Of a stretch of 64,000 nt of DNA, positions 44,502 through 53,778 are shown piece after piece. The DNA lies in contig CALUJN010000087.1 in NCBI GenBank assembly GCA_944320985.1, positions 1-64,000 on the forward strand, read 5' to 3'. A model generated the notes under the pieces. It was given only the letters and a program-made list of their open reading frames with translations, ran no database searches and was not told the DNA's origin. This stretch comes from an uncultured Alistipes sp. GTDB lineage: Bacteria; Bacteroidota; Bacteroidia; Bacteroidales; Rikenellaceae. A program made the translations under genes and the position numbers. Numbering within the stretch: position 1 is the first letter of the stretch; each line of letters begins with the position of its first letter.

Positions 44502-45470
44502 CTACTCGGCGTCGTGCGGGAAGTACTTCATGTACTGCACGCGCTGGAAGAACTCGCCCTGCGAAGAGCCGTAATCCATCCGGCCGCGGAAGGACTCGAG
44601 CGTATCGAAGCCGTGGCGCGAAGCCCACTCGTCGATGAACTTCCCGATCTCCCCGATCACCTCGTAACCGAGACGGTGGATCGCCGTGCAGACCTGCACG
44701 GCCCGGGCTCCGCACAGCAGCGCCTTGACGGCTGCCTCACCGTCGTGCACACCCGTCGAAACCGAAATGTCCAACTGCGGCAACGCGTGCGAGCACAACG
44801 CCGTACTGCGAAGCACATGACGCAACTCCGTCGGCTGGCTGAAGGGATCCGCCGGCTGGAACGAGAGTTTCTCGATATCGATATCGGGTTCGAAGAAGCG
44901 GTTGAACAGAACCACGCCCCGGGCCCCGCGTGCCAGCAGCGTGTCGCACGTCGACAGCACGTTCGTCAGGCGCATCGGCAACTTCACCGATACCGGAATC
45001 TTCACGGTTGCGGCAACCTTGCGCACAATATCGGCATAGTGCTGCTCAATCTCCGCAGCCGAAGCATGGCGATCGGTCGGCAGCAGGAAGATATTCAACT
45101 CGAGGGCCGAAGCACCGGCAGCCTCCATCGACGTCGCGTAGTCGATCCATGCATCGCCCGAACCCACACAATTGATGCTGCCGATGACGGGAACCCCCGT
45201 CTTCGCGGCATCCTTCACGAGTTGCAGCAGCTCCGCCTTGTAGGCATCGCCCAGATAGCGTTCGAGGTACTCTCCGGCATCGCCGTAACCCTCCATCGTA
45301 TCCAGCGAAGCGGCCTGACGATAGATCTGCTCCTCGAAGATCGACTTCAGAACGAGAGCGCCCGCACCATGGCGTACGCACTCCTCAATGTGGGTCATGT
45401 TCGACGTATAGGGCGAACTGCTCACAACAACCGGACTCGAAAGGTCCAGTCCCAGGTATTCGGTTTTCAT
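44502..45470 (-). CDS. Dihydroorotate dehydrogenase-like flavoprotein of unknown role
   Basis: A 322-aa beta/alpha-barrel protein resembling class 1 dihydroorotate dehydrogenases (YLGLDLSSPVVVSSSPYT, IPVSVKLPMRLTN, ISVSTGVHDGEAAVKALLCGARAVQVC). At the loop where true enzymes have NxSCPN or NxSSPN it reads ELNIFLLPTD (N126), so the catalytic Cys or Ser is missing. The window already has a true pyrD. It probably binds FMN but reduces or oxidises another substrate. It is the third gene of an operon with gcvT, 24 nt away. Confidence 0.85.
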   Translation of the reverse strand: MKTEYLGLDLSSPVVVSSSPYTSNMTHIEECVRHGAGALVLKSIFEEQIYRQAASLDTMEGYGDAGEYLERYLGDAYKAELLQLVKDAAKTGVPVIGSINCVGSGDAWIDYATSMEAAGASALELNIFLLPTDRHASAAEIEQHYADIVRKVAATVKIPVSVKLPMRLTNVLSTCDTLLARGARGVVLFNRFFEPDIDIEKLSFQPADPFSQPTELRHVLRSTALCSHALPQLDISVSTGVHDGEAAVKALLCGARAVQVCTAIHRLGYEVIGEIGKFIDEWASRHGFDTLESFRGRMDYGSSQGEFFQRVQYMKYFPHDAE

Positions 45471-45494
45471 CTCTTTTCTTTTTTTCGTGATACG

Positions 45495-46598
45495 TTATAC
45501 GAAGGGGATCTTCACCACCTCGGCCTTCACGGGTTTTTCGCGGATAATGACCGCAATCTCCGTTCCGGGTTTGGCGAAGGGTGTCTCAACATAGCCCAGC
45601 GCTACACCCACCTTCAGGCACGGGGACATCGTACCCGACGTCACGTGTCCGATCTCCTTTCCATCGGGTGCCGCCAGCCGATAGCCGTGGCGCGGAATGC
45701 CCCGCTCGACCATCTTCAGCCCCACGAGTTTGCGCGTAACGCCCTCGGCCTTCTGCCGCTCCAGCAGCGGACGGTCGATGAACGCCTTCCCCTCGGCGAA
45801 CTTCGTGATCCAGCCCAGCCCGGCTTCGAGCGGCGAGGTCGTGTCGTCGATATCGTTGCCGTAGAGGCAGAAACCCTTCTCCAGGCGCAGCGTATCGCGG
45901 GCTCCCAGACCGATATTCTTCAGTCCATACTCGGCACCGGCCTCCCAAAGAGCCTTCCACAGTTTTGCGCCATCTTCGTTGGCCACGTAGATCTCGCAGC
46001 CCCCGGCACCCGTGTAGCCCGTGATCGAAAGAATCGCCCGGCAGCCGGCCACCTCCATCTTGCGGAACGTATAGTACTCCATCTGCTCGACCGGCTCCGT
46101 GCACATCTTCTGCACGATCTTCATCGCCAGGGGTCCCTGTACGGCCAGCTGGCAGATCTCGTCCGAGGCATTGTAGAGCTCCTTGCCCGAACCGGCCTCC
46201 ATGCCGAATTCGTCGCGTCCCACCGTGCAGATGTGCGCCCAGTCCTTCTCGATGTTGGCCGCATTGACACACAGCATGTAGGTCTCGGCATCGATCCGAT
46301 AGACCAGAATGTCGTCAACGATGCCCCCGCGGCCGTTCGGCATGCAGGAGTACTGCACCTTGCCGTCGTAGAGTTTCGACACGTCGTTGGTCGTGATGCG
46401 CTGCAGCAGCGCTTCGGCCTTCGGTCCCTTGACCCAGATCTCGCCCATGTGGCTCACGTCAAAGACCCCGGCACCCTGACGCACGGCCATGTGCTCGTCA
46501 TTGATACCCGTGAACTCAATGGGCATGTTGTAACCCGCGAATTCGGCCATTTTGGCCCCCGCGGCGATGTGATAATCGGTAAATACGGTAGTTTTCAT
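45495..46598 (-). CDS. gcvT: Glycine cleavage system T protein (aminomethyltransferase)
   Basis: A 367-aa folate-dependent enzyme that moves the methylene group from lipoyl-aminomethyl H protein to tetrahydrofolate. Family segments: [47 protein letters not shown] and [17 protein letters not shown]. gcvH and gcvP are not in the window. It starts 15 nt after the stop of the upstream acetyltransferase-like gene. Confidence 0.96.
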   Translation of the reverse strand: MKTTVFTDYHIAAGAKMAEFAGYNMPIEFTGINDEHMAVRQGAGVFDVSHMGEIWVKGPKAEALLQRITTNDVSKLYDGKVQYSCMPNGRGGIVDDILVYRIDAETYMLCVNAANIEKDWAHICTVGRDEFGMEAGSGKELYNASDEICQLAVQGPLAMKIVQKMCTEPVEQMEYYTFRKMEVAGCRAILSITGYTGAGGCEIYVANEDGAKLWKALWEAGAEYGLKNIGLGARDTLRLEKGFCLYGNDIDDTTSPLEAGLGWITKFAEGKAFIDRPLLERQKAEGVTRKLVGLKMVERGIPRHGYRLAAPDGKEIGHVTSGTMSPCLKVGVALGYVETPFAKPGTEIAVIIREKPVKAEVVKIPFV

Positions 46599-46613
46599 AT
46601 AGGTGGTTTGGTT

Positions 46614-47819
46614 TTACTCGCGACGTTTCACGCCCAGACGCGGACAGCGGTGGAACTCCTTGGTGCGGTCAAACAGGTAGCGATAGGTCGTATGCACCTT
46701 GTGGCGCGTGGCGCAGACGTAGGTCTCGATCATACGGTTCATCACCGGGTTGAAATCCCCGATCCACGCCAGCTCCATCGTCTTGTAGGGGTTCTTCGTC
46801 AACTCCAGGAACTCGTAGTACTTGACCATGATCGCAGACTCGACCCCCTTGCCGTGGAACTCCGGCGTGATGCCGAAGATGATGCCGAAGATCCGGTCGC
46901 ACGACTTGCGGACCTTCAGGTCCCACATCAGGCGCAGCTTCTGCCACAATCCGAACTTGCCGTTGAACTTCCCGATCAGACGGTTCAGATCCGGAACCGT
47001 GATGAAGAAGCCGATCGGCTCGTCGTTGAAATAGGCGAAGAAGATGATGTTCGGATCGATGATCGGCTTCATTTCGTGGACCATTTCCAACGCCTCCTCC
47101 TGAGACATGGGACGTACGCCCGAAAAGAGCGCCCACGCCTTGTTGTAGATGACCCGGAAGCTCTCGGCGGCCTCCTCCAGATTCTTCATGTCAATGTTCT
47201 CGACCCGGTAGCCCGGCACCGTATAGAGCCGTTTGGCCCGCGCGAAGATCTGCTTGTTCGCCTCCGAATTGTTCACCCGCCAGATGAAGCTGTGCTGGTT
47301 GAAGTAGTTCTGGAAACCGTAGTTCTCGAACAGATCCTTGTAGTAGGGCGGGTTGTAGGGGTTCTTGTACAGCGGCTGGAACTCGTAGCCCTCGACCAGA
47401 AGGCCCCACCAGTCACGACGCTGTCCAAAGTTGATCGGGCCGTCCATGGCCTCCATCCCGCGGCTGGCCAACCACATCCGCGAGGCATCGAAGAGCATGT
47501 TGGCCACCTGCTGATCGTCGATCGACTCGAAAAAGCCGCAACCGCCCGTGGGCTGCTCCTCGATGGCGGCCTTTTCGCGGTTGTAGAACGCCGCAATGCG
47601 GCCTACAACCTCGCCCCGCGCATCGCGGACCACCCAGCGAATCGCCTCCCCGTCGGCGAAAAGCTCGTTCCGCTGCGGGTCGAAGACCTCCAGTACATCC
47701 ACGTCCAACGGGCAGACCCAGTTCCGGTTCCCCTTGTAGATTCTCTTCGGGAGGTTCAGCCACTCCCGCTCGACGGCCGGAGTCGTGACCTCATGCAACG
47801 TATATTTCTCCCTGTTCAT
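46614..47819 (-). CDS. GNAT-like acetyltransferase of unknown substrate
   Basis: A 401-aa protein found as a conserved unknown in Bacteroidota. The N-terminal third (LPKRIYKGNRNWVCPLD, then GEVVGRIAAFYNREK) and the C-terminal half (FFAYFNDEPIGFFITVPDL, then GITPEFHGKGVESAIM) look like two GNAT-type half-domains. The start at 47819 (MNREKYTLHE) is chosen over the ATG at 47849 because a -7 box at 47854-47861 puts the transcript start after 47849. It heads the operon with gcvT and the DHOD-like gene. Confidence 0.7.
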   Translation of the reverse strand: MNREKYTLHEVTTPAVEREWLNLPKRIYKGNRNWVCPLDVDVLEVFDPQRNELFADGEAIRWVVRDARGEVVGRIAAFYNREKAAIEEQPTGGCGFFESIDDQQVANMLFDASRMWLASRGMEAMDGPINFGQRRDWWGLLVEGYEFQPLYKNPYNPPYYKDLFENYGFQNYFNQHSFIWRVNNSEANKQIFARAKRLYTVPGYRVENIDMKNLEEAAESFRVIYNKAWALFSGVRPMSQEEALEMVHEMKPIIDPNIIFFAYFNDEPIGFFITVPDLNRLIGKFNGKFGLWQKLRLMWDLKVRKSCDRIFGIIFGITPEFHGKGVESAIMVKYYEFLELTKNPYKTMELAWIGDFNPVMNRMIETYVCATRHKVHTTYRYLFDRTKEFHRCPRLGVKRRE

Positions 47820-47853
47820 CTGCGTGACTCTTAAATTCAATGTTTCCAACGTT

Positions 47854-47861
47854 CAAAGGTA
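47854..47861 (-). promoter_or_regulatory. -7 box for the acetyltransferase-gcvT operon
   Basis: Read on the minus strand it is TACCTTTG, an exact match. The leader to the ATG at 47819 would be about 30 nt. Confidence 0.7.
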
Positions 47862-47874
47862 ACAATTTTTTCCT

Positions 47875-47882
47875 TATTTTTG
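47875..47882 (+). promoter_or_regulatory. -7 box for the receiver/ATP-grasp fusion gene
   Basis: TATTTTTG, an exact match, 25 bp before the ATG at 47908. Only 13 bp separate it from the divergent minus-strand -7 box, so the two promoters cannot both be bound by polymerase at once. Confidence 0.65.
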
Positions 47883-47907
47883 TTCATCCATCAAATTTCG
47901 AATCCCA

Positions 47908-50889
47908 ATGACAAAAAGCCTGGAACAATACATGCCCGACGGGAGCAAACTTCCCTACCGATTCATGAAGTACCGGATCCACAAGATCCTGCTCGTATGC
48001 TGCAGCTACGACGGCTACATCCTCGAGGAGGACGGGCACATCGAATCCCAGATCAACCAGGAATACATCGACCTCAACATGTCGAATCCGCCGTCGCTCA
48101 CCCGCGTGAGCTCCACGGCCGAAGCCCTCAAGGCGCTCGACGAAGACGCCTCCTATGACTTCATCCTCACGATGTACAACGTCGGAGAACCCGACGTCTT
48201 CACCTTCGCGCGCATCGTCAAGGAGCGGCATCCGAATATTCCCGTAGCCCTGCTGACCTCCTTCTCGAAGGACATCTACCGCCGCATCGAGGAGCAGGAC
48301 CACTCCGGTCTCGACTACCTCTTCTCCTGGCACGGGAACACCGATCTGATCATCGGTATCATCAAGCTCATCGAGGACAAGATGAACGCCGACGAGGACA
48401 TCCTCGAAGGGGGCGTGCAGACCATTCTGCTGGTCGAGGACTCGATCCGCTTCTACTCGACCTACCTGCCCGAGCTCTACAAGCTGATCCTGCTGCAGAA
48501 CACCGAATTCCTCAAGGATGCCTTCAACGAACAGCAGCAGATCCTCCGCAAACGGGCCCGTCCGAAGATCCTCCTGGCGCGCAGCTACGACGAGGCCACG
48601 GAGCTCTACGACCGTTACCGCAAGAACCTGCTCGGCGTGATCTCCGACGTGGGATTCGTCCTTCACCGCAACGACCCCTCCGAGAGCGAGAAACTCGACG
48701 CCGGGATCGACCTCTGCCGCCGCATCAAGGAGGACAATCCGCTGATGCCCGTCTTGCTGCAGTCGTCGCAGACCTCCTTCAAGGAGCAGGCCCACAGGCT
48801 CGGCGCCGGATTCATCGCCAAGAACTCCAAGACGCTCCTCTCCCAACTGAGCGACTACATCGCCAAGGAGTTCGCCTTCGGTGATTTCGTCTTCAAGGAT
48901 CCCGAGACCGGCGCCGAGATAGGCCGCGCCAAAGATCTCACGCAGATGCAGCAGATGATCGCCACGATCCCCGACGAGGCGTTCGAATACCACACCTCGC
49001 AGAACCACCTCTCCAAATGGCTCTACTCCCGAGGTCTGTTCCCGCTGGCCGCCTCGATCCGCCAGTACAACAAAAGCCACTTCTCGTCGGTCGGGGAGCA
49101 CCGCCGCGTCCTGGTGAATCTGATCCGTGACTACCGGACGCTGCTCGGGCAGGGTGTCGTGGCCCGCTTCGACCCCGAGACCTACTCCGACGCCGTGGCA
49201 TTCGCCCGTATCGGGGAGGGATCGCTCGGCGGAAAGGCCCGCGGCCTGGCCTTCATGAACTCCATGCTCATGAAGCACCGCCAGTACGACAAGCACGAAA
49301 ACGTCCGTATCATGATCCCCCGCTCGGTGGTCATCGCCACGGAGTACTTCGACGAGTTCATCCGCCGCAACGGCCTGCAATATATCATCTCGCAGGACTT
49401 CTCCGACGAGGAGATCCTCTCGGAGTTCGTCACCTCGACCGTTCCGCAGCGGCTGCAGGAGGAGCTGAAGGCATACATCCGTACGGTCCGCACGCCGCTG
49501 GCCGTGCGCTCCTCGTCGAAGCTCGAGGATTCGCACTACCAGCCCTTCGCCGGCATCTACTCCACCTACATGATCCCCTACACCCCGAACGAGGATCAGA
49601 TGCTGCGTCTCTTGCTGCGGGCCGTCAAGAGCGTCTATGCCTCGGTCTACTTCGCCGCCTCAAGGGCCTACATCGCGTCGTCACAGAACCTCATCTCCGA
49701 GGAGAAGATGGCCGTCATCATCCAGGAGGTCTGCGGCACGGAGCAGAACGGGTTGTGGTTCCCGACCTGTTCGGGTGTGGCACGCTCGATCAACTACTAC
49801 CCGATCGGCGACGAACAACCCTCGGACGGAGTCTGCAACCTGGCCATGGGGCTCGGCAAACTGGTCGTCGACGGCGGACGCACGCTGCGCTTCTCGCCCC
49901 GCTACCCGCAGAAGGTCCTCCAGACCTCAACCCCCGAACTGGCGCTGAGCGACACCCAGAACGAGGTCCTTGCCCTGAGCCTGCGCCCCGAGGAGTTCCG
50001 CACGTCGATCGACGATGCGGTGAACCTGCGCAAGCTCTCCCTGCGCGAAATCGCCGACTTCCGCAACTCGAAGTTCGTCTGCTCGGTCTGGGACCGCGAA
50101 AACGAGCGCATCTCCGACAGTCCGTTCGATCGCGGGCGCAAGGTCATTACATTCAACAACATACTGAAGTACAACACCTTCCCGCTGGCCGAAATCATCT
50201 CCGACATCCTCCGCATGGGGGCCGAAGAGATGCGCTGTCCGGTCGAGGTGGAGTTCGCCGTCAACATGGACGTGGCTCCCGGGCAGCAGCAGATCTTCAA
50301 CCTGTTGCAGATCCGCCCGATCATCGACAACCAGGACAACCGCGCCATCGACTGGTCCGAAGAGACCCCCGACCGGGCGCTGATCTACGGCGAACAGGCC
50401 CTCGGCATCGGCATGATGGCCGACCTCTCGGACATCATCTATGTCAAGAGCGAGGCGTTCGATTCGCTCTCGACCGAAAAGATCGCCGATGAACTGCTCC
50501 AGCTGAACAACCGCATGCGCGACGAGGGGCGTCCCTATATTCTCGTGGGACCCGGCCGCTGGGGTTCGTCGGATCCCTATCTGGGCGTTCCGGTCAAGTG
50601 GAACCACATCTCCGAGGCGAAGGTCATCGTCGAGTGCGGCATCGAGAAGTTCGAGGTCGAGCCTTCGCAGGGAACCCACTTCTTCCAGAACGTCACCTCG
50701 CTCGGGGTGGGCTATCTGACCATCAGCCCCTTCCGCGGCGACGGCATCTTCCGCGAAGAGGTTCTGAATGCCCGGGAGGCCCTTTATGACGGCACTTACC
50801 TGCGACAGGTGCGCTTCGACAGGCCGCTCTGGGTCTGCATCGACGGCCGTTCGAACAAAGGAATGGTGCGAGAGAGCGCGGAAGACTAA
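47908..50889 (+). CDS. Two receiver-like domains fused to a PPDK-type ATP-grasp domain
   Basis: A 993-aa cytosolic protein. Residues about 24-150 look like a receiver domain whose phospho-acceptor position lacks Asp (DFILTMYNVGE). Residues about 170-325 are a second receiver with ILLVEDS, D247 in GVISDVGF and FIAKNSK. From about 425 comes the ATP-binding part of pyruvate phosphate dikinase/PEP synthase: GEGSLGGKARG (K443), AVRSSSKLEDS (R534), and VEVEF/LLQIRP (E782, Q801, R803). The phosphohistidine domain and the PEP/pyruvate barrel are missing; instead about 180 C-terminal residues of unknown fold follow (RPYILVGPGRWGSSDPYLGV). The phosphate acceptor is unknown. Regulation by phosphorylation at D247 is inference. 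Confidence 0.85.
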   Translation: MTKSLEQYMPDGSKLPYRFMKYRIHKILLVCCSYDGYILEEDGHIESQINQEYIDLNMSNPPSLTRVSSTAEALKALDEDASYDFILTMYNVGEPDVFTFARIVKERHPNIPVALLTSFSKDIYRRIEEQDHSGLDYLFSWHGNTDLIIGIIKLIEDKMNADEDILEGGVQTILLVEDSIRFYSTYLPELYKLILLQNTEFLKDAFNEQQQILRKRARPKILLARSYDEATELYDRYRKNLLGVISDVGFVLHRNDPSESEKLDAGIDLCRRIKEDNPLMPVLLQSSQTSFKEQAHRLGAGFIAKNSKTLLSQLSDYIAKEFAFGDFVFKDPETGAEIGRAKDLTQMQQMIATIPDEAFEYHTSQNHLSKWLYSRGLFPLAASIRQYNKSHFSSVGEHRRVLVNLIRDYRTLLGQGVVARFDPETYSDAVAFARIGEGSLGGKARGLAFMNSMLMKHRQYDKHENVRIMIPRSVVIATEYFDEFIRRNGLQYIISQDFSDEEILSEFVTSTVPQRLQEELKAYIRTVRTPLAVRSSSKLEDSHYQPFAGIYSTYMIPYTPNEDQMLRLLLRAVKSVYASVYFAASRAYIASSQNLISEEKMAVIIQEVCGTEQNGLWFPTCSGVARSINYYPIGDEQPSDGVCNLAMGLGKLVVDGGRTLRFSPRYPQKVLQTSTPELALSDTQNEVLALSLRPEEFRTSIDDAVNLRKLSLREIADFRNSKFVCSVWDRENERISDSPFDRGRKVITFNNILKYNTFPLAEIISDILRMGAEEMRCPVEVEFAVNMDVAPGQQQIFNLLQIRPIIDNQDNRAIDWSEETPDRALIYGEQALGIGMMADLSDIIYVKSEAFDSLSTEKIADELLQLNNRMRDEGRPYILVGPGRWGSSDPYLGVPVKWNHISEAKVIVECGIEKFEVEPSQGTHFFQNVTSLGVGYLTISPFRGDGIFREEVLNAREALYDGTYLRQVRFDRPLWVCIDGRSNKGMVRESAED

Positions 50890-50939
50890 AATTTTCCGAA
50901 AAATTCCCGGAAAAAGTTACAATTCATAAGAATTGTTGC

Positions 50940-50947
50940 TATATTTG
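50940..50947 (+). promoter_or_regulatory. -7 box for gdhA
   Basis: TATATTTG, an exact match, 36 bp before the gdhA ATG at 50984. No clear -33 TTTG was found at the right spacing. Confidence 0.75.
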
Positions 50948-50983
50948 TAACAGAAGAATACCAAACCTAAAAACTTCAAAGCT

Positions 50984-52321
50984 ATGAACGTAAACAAAAT
51001 CATGACGGAGCTCGAGCGCAAGCACCCCGGCGAAAGCGAATATCTGCAGGCCGTGCGCGAAGTGCTGATGACCGTGGAAGACACCTACAACCAGCATCCC
51101 GAATTCGAAGCCAACCGCATCGCCGAACGGATCGTCGAGCCCGACCGGATCTTCACGTTCAAAGTCGTATGGGTAGACGACAGGGGTGAGGTTCAGACCA
51201 ACATCGGCTACCGCATCCAGTTCAACAACGCCATCGGCCCCTACAAGGGCGGTCTGCGTTTCCACCCCTCGGTCAACCTCTCGATCCTCAAGTTCCTGGG
51301 CTTCGAGCAGATCTTCAAGAACGCCCTCACCACCCTGCCGATGGGCGGTGCCAAGGGAGGTTCGGACTTCAACCCCAAAGGCAAGTCGGATCGTGAAGTG
51401 ATGCGCTTCTGCCAGGCCTTCATGACCGAACTCTGGCGCCATATCGGTCCCGAGACCGACGTCCCGGCCGGTGACATCGGAGTCGGAGGCCGCGAAATCG
51501 GATACCTCTACGGCATGTACCGCAAACTCGCCCGTGAAAATACCGGCGTATTGACCGGCAAGGGCATGACCTACGGCGGTTCGCTGATCCGTCCCGAAGC
51601 TACGGGATTCGGCGCCGTCTACTTCCTGCGCCAGATGCTCGAAAAGGCCGGCATGGACATCAAGGGACAGACGATCGCCATCTCGGGCTTCGGCAACGTA
51701 GCATGGGGTGCCGCCACGAAGGCTACCGAACTCGGTGCGAAGGTCGTGACGATCTCCGGTCCCGACGGATATGTCTATGACGAGGAGGGTCTCAATGCCG
51801 AAAAGATCGCCTACATGCTCGAGCTGCGCGCCTCGAACAACGACGTCGTGGAGCCCTACGTACAGAAGTTCCCCAACGCGAAGTTCTTCCCGGGACGCAA
51901 ACCCTGGGAGGTCAAGGTCGACATCGCCATGCCGTGCGCCACGCAGAACGAGCTGGACGGCGAGGATGCCAAGAAACTGCTGGCCAACGGCGTGAAGATC
52001 GTGGCCGAAGTTTCGAACATGGGATGCCGCCCCGAGGCCATCGACGCCTTCATCGCCGCCAAGATCCCCTACGGACCGGGCAAGGCCGTGAATGCCGGCG
52101 GTGTGGCCACTTCGGGACTCGAGATGACCCAGAACGCCCAGAAGCTCAACTGGACAGCCGAGGAGGTCGACGCCAAACTGCATCAGATCATGTCGTCGAT
52201 CCACCACGCCTGCCTGGAGTACGGCACCGAAGCCGACGGATACATCAACTACATGAAGGGCGCCAACATCGCCGGATTCATGAAGGTGGCCAAGTCGATG
52301 GTCGAGCAGGGCATCCTGTAG
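50984..52321 (+). CDS. gdhA: Glutamate dehydrogenase, NADP type
   Basis: A 445-aa hexameric enzyme that makes glutamate from 2-oxoglutarate and ammonium. Conserved segments: YRIQFNNAIGPYKGGLRFH, LPMGGAKGGSDF with the catalytic Lys region, DVPAGDIGVGGREIGY and the Rossmann loop ISGFGNVAWG. Length and sequence match the NADP-linked bacterial form. It has its own promoter and terminator, so it is monocistronic. Confidence 0.97.
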   Translation: MNVNKIMTELERKHPGESEYLQAVREVLMTVEDTYNQHPEFEANRIAERIVEPDRIFTFKVVWVDDRGEVQTNIGYRIQFNNAIGPYKGGLRFHPSVNLSILKFLGFEQIFKNALTTLPMGGAKGGSDFNPKGKSDREVMRFCQAFMTELWRHIGPETDVPAGDIGVGGREIGYLYGMYRKLARENTGVLTGKGMTYGGSLIRPEATGFGAVYFLRQMLEKAGMDIKGQTIAISGFGNVAWGAATKATELGAKVVTISGPDGYVYDEEGLNAEKIAYMLELRASNNDVVEPYVQKFPNAKFFPGRKPWEVKVDIAMPCATQNELDGEDAKKLLANGVKIVAEVSNMGCRPEAIDAFIAAKIPYGPGKAVNAGGVATSGLEMTQNAQKLNWTAEEVDAKLHQIMSSIHHACLEYGTEADGYINYMKGANIAGFMKVAKSMVEQGIL

Positions 52322-52345
52322 ACCGCGCGTACCCGGCTTATGAAC

Positions 52346-52384
52346 AGAGATCTCTCCTGCAATTACGGAGAGATCTCTTCATTT
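52346..52384 (+). terminator. Terminator after gdhA
   Basis: A 12-bp stem (AGAGATCTCTCC at 52346-52357 with GGAGAGATCTCT at 52367-52378) and a 9-nt loop, followed by TCATTTTG. It lies 24 nt after the gdhA stop. Confidence 0.85.
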
Positions 52385-52407
52385 TGTAAAATCATTTCCC
52401 GAATCCC

Positions 52408-53670
52408 ATGATGAGAATCTCCGTTCTCCTCGCAGCCTCCGCGGCGCTGCTGTTCTGTTTCGGATGCGGCTCCGACGACACCTGGCAACAACCCACCGCA
52501 TGCCTCGTTACCGGAACGATCATCGGCCCGCAACCTTCCGGCGAAGTCATCCTGTGCCTTCCCACGGATCGTCCCGAAAACGGAATCCGAATCCCCCTGC
52601 ACAACGGACGATTCGAATATCTGTTGCAAACCGATACGCTTCAGTTGTACGAACTGCTTGTTCCGGCCGCCGACCGCAGCAGTTTTTCCTACATCCGGTT
52701 CCTTCCCGAAGCGCAAGGCGTAAAGATCGAGTATTCGGGAGCCTCCCAAGCGCGGAAACTCCGGCTGATTGCGCAGGGCCCTCTGAACCGCAAATGGCTC
52801 GAACGACAGGATGAGGAGCGGGCCCGCTTCAATCCCCGTAGAGACTCGCTCTACGCCGTGCAGGAGCATCTGGATCGCAACAACCGGCTCTTCAGCAAAT
52901 CCTACGACGAATTGATCCGCCAAATCCAGACGTGCGAGGACAAACGGCTTCTCTCGGATCTCTACAAACAACTGGAACGCATGCACATCACCGGGAGTTG
53001 CCATACGGAGGAGGGGCGACAACTCGACGAACAGCTGCAGGAACTTCACCGCAAGCGGCAACGGTGGTTGCAGGGTGAAGTTGCCCGGCATGCGGATCTG
53101 GTCTCCTTCTGTCGGATGATGGAGGCTGTGCTCGACAACCGACAGGATCCGTCGGAATGGATCGCCTGCTACGATCAGGTCTTCGCAGAGCGCTTTCCCG
53201 CCCATCCCTATCACAAGCGGATCGAAAGCATCCGCCAAAGCCGGGAGGCGGGGGTCGGCAACCCCTACATCGATGTCACACTCCCCGACACGGAAGACAC
53301 CCCTACAACCCTCTCGGAGGTCATCGACGGAAAGGTCGCCATACTCGATCTGTGGGCCTCGTGGTGCGGCTCCTGCCGCAACTTCTCGAAGGGGCTCATT
53401 CCTCTCCATGAAAAGTTTCGGGAGCGCGGGCTGGTCATCGTGGGGATAGCCCGCGAGTTCAAGGATACGGAGGCCTGGCACACCGCTCTCGAGCGCGATG
53501 CCTACCCGTGGCTCAACCTGCTGGAACTGGACGACGCCACGCAACTCTGGGAACGGTATGGCGCCGGCAACAGTGGAGGAAAGGTGCTGCTGATCGACCG
53601 CGACGGGAAGATCCTCGCCGTCAATCCCACCCATGCCGAACTGGAGAAGTTGCTCGAAGCAAAGCTCTGA
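52408..53670 (+). CDS. Thioredoxin-like lipoprotein (TlpA/ResA type)
   Basis: A 420-aa lipoprotein (lipobox CFGCGSDD). An N-terminal beta domain of the DUF4369 type (about 30-110) is followed by a charged helical stretch (about 125-270) and a C-terminal thioredoxin-fold domain with DLWASWCGSCRNF (C320 and C323). Such proteins act as periplasmic thiol-disulfide reductants in Bacteroidota, often in cytochrome or redox maturation. The long helical middle is typical of the subgroup. No redox partner genes are adjacent. The TlpA cis-Pro region (SGGKVLLIDRDGKI) is present but the Pro is not obvious. Confidence 0.88.
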   Translation: MMRISVLLAASAALLFCFGCGSDDTWQQPTACLVTGTIIGPQPSGEVILCLPTDRPENGIRIPLHNGRFEYLLQTDTLQLYELLVPAADRSSFSYIRFLPEAQGVKIEYSGASQARKLRLIAQGPLNRKWLERQDEERARFNPRRDSLYAVQEHLDRNNRLFSKSYDELIRQIQTCEDKRLLSDLYKQLERMHITGSCHTEEGRQLDEQLQELHRKRQRWLQGEVARHADLVSFCRMMEAVLDNRQDPSEWIACYDQVFAERFPAHPYHKRIESIRQSREAGVGNPYIDVTLPDTEDTPTTLSEVIDGKVAILDLWASWCGSCRNFSKGLIPLHEKFRERGLVIVGIAREFKDTEAWHTALERDAYPWLNLLELDDATQLWERYGAGNSGGKVLLIDRDGKILAVNPTHAELEKLLEAKL

Positions 53671-53716
53671 ACGCTCCCGCTGTTACGGTTCGGAATCCGT
53701 CCAGGGCAGGAATTTA

Positions 53717-53748
53717 TTTGCTCCGTAAATCTCTTCGGATTATCTTTG
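53717..53748 (+). promoter_or_regulatory. Promoter of the small lipoprotein gene
   Basis: TTTG at 53717-53720 and TATCTTTG at 53741-53748 are 20 bp apart, a full consensus match. The ATG at 53779 is 30 bp beyond. Confidence 0.8.
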
Positions 53749-53778
53749 CCCTTCGAAAACAACTTAAACCCGAATGAC

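Noticed and set aside
44394..47834. An 1146-codon open frame on the plus strand, antisense to three minus-strand genes
   Set aside because: The translation has no family resemblance and is rich in Arg, His and Leu. The minus-strand genes are clear homologues. The frame stays open because of GC-rich codon use.
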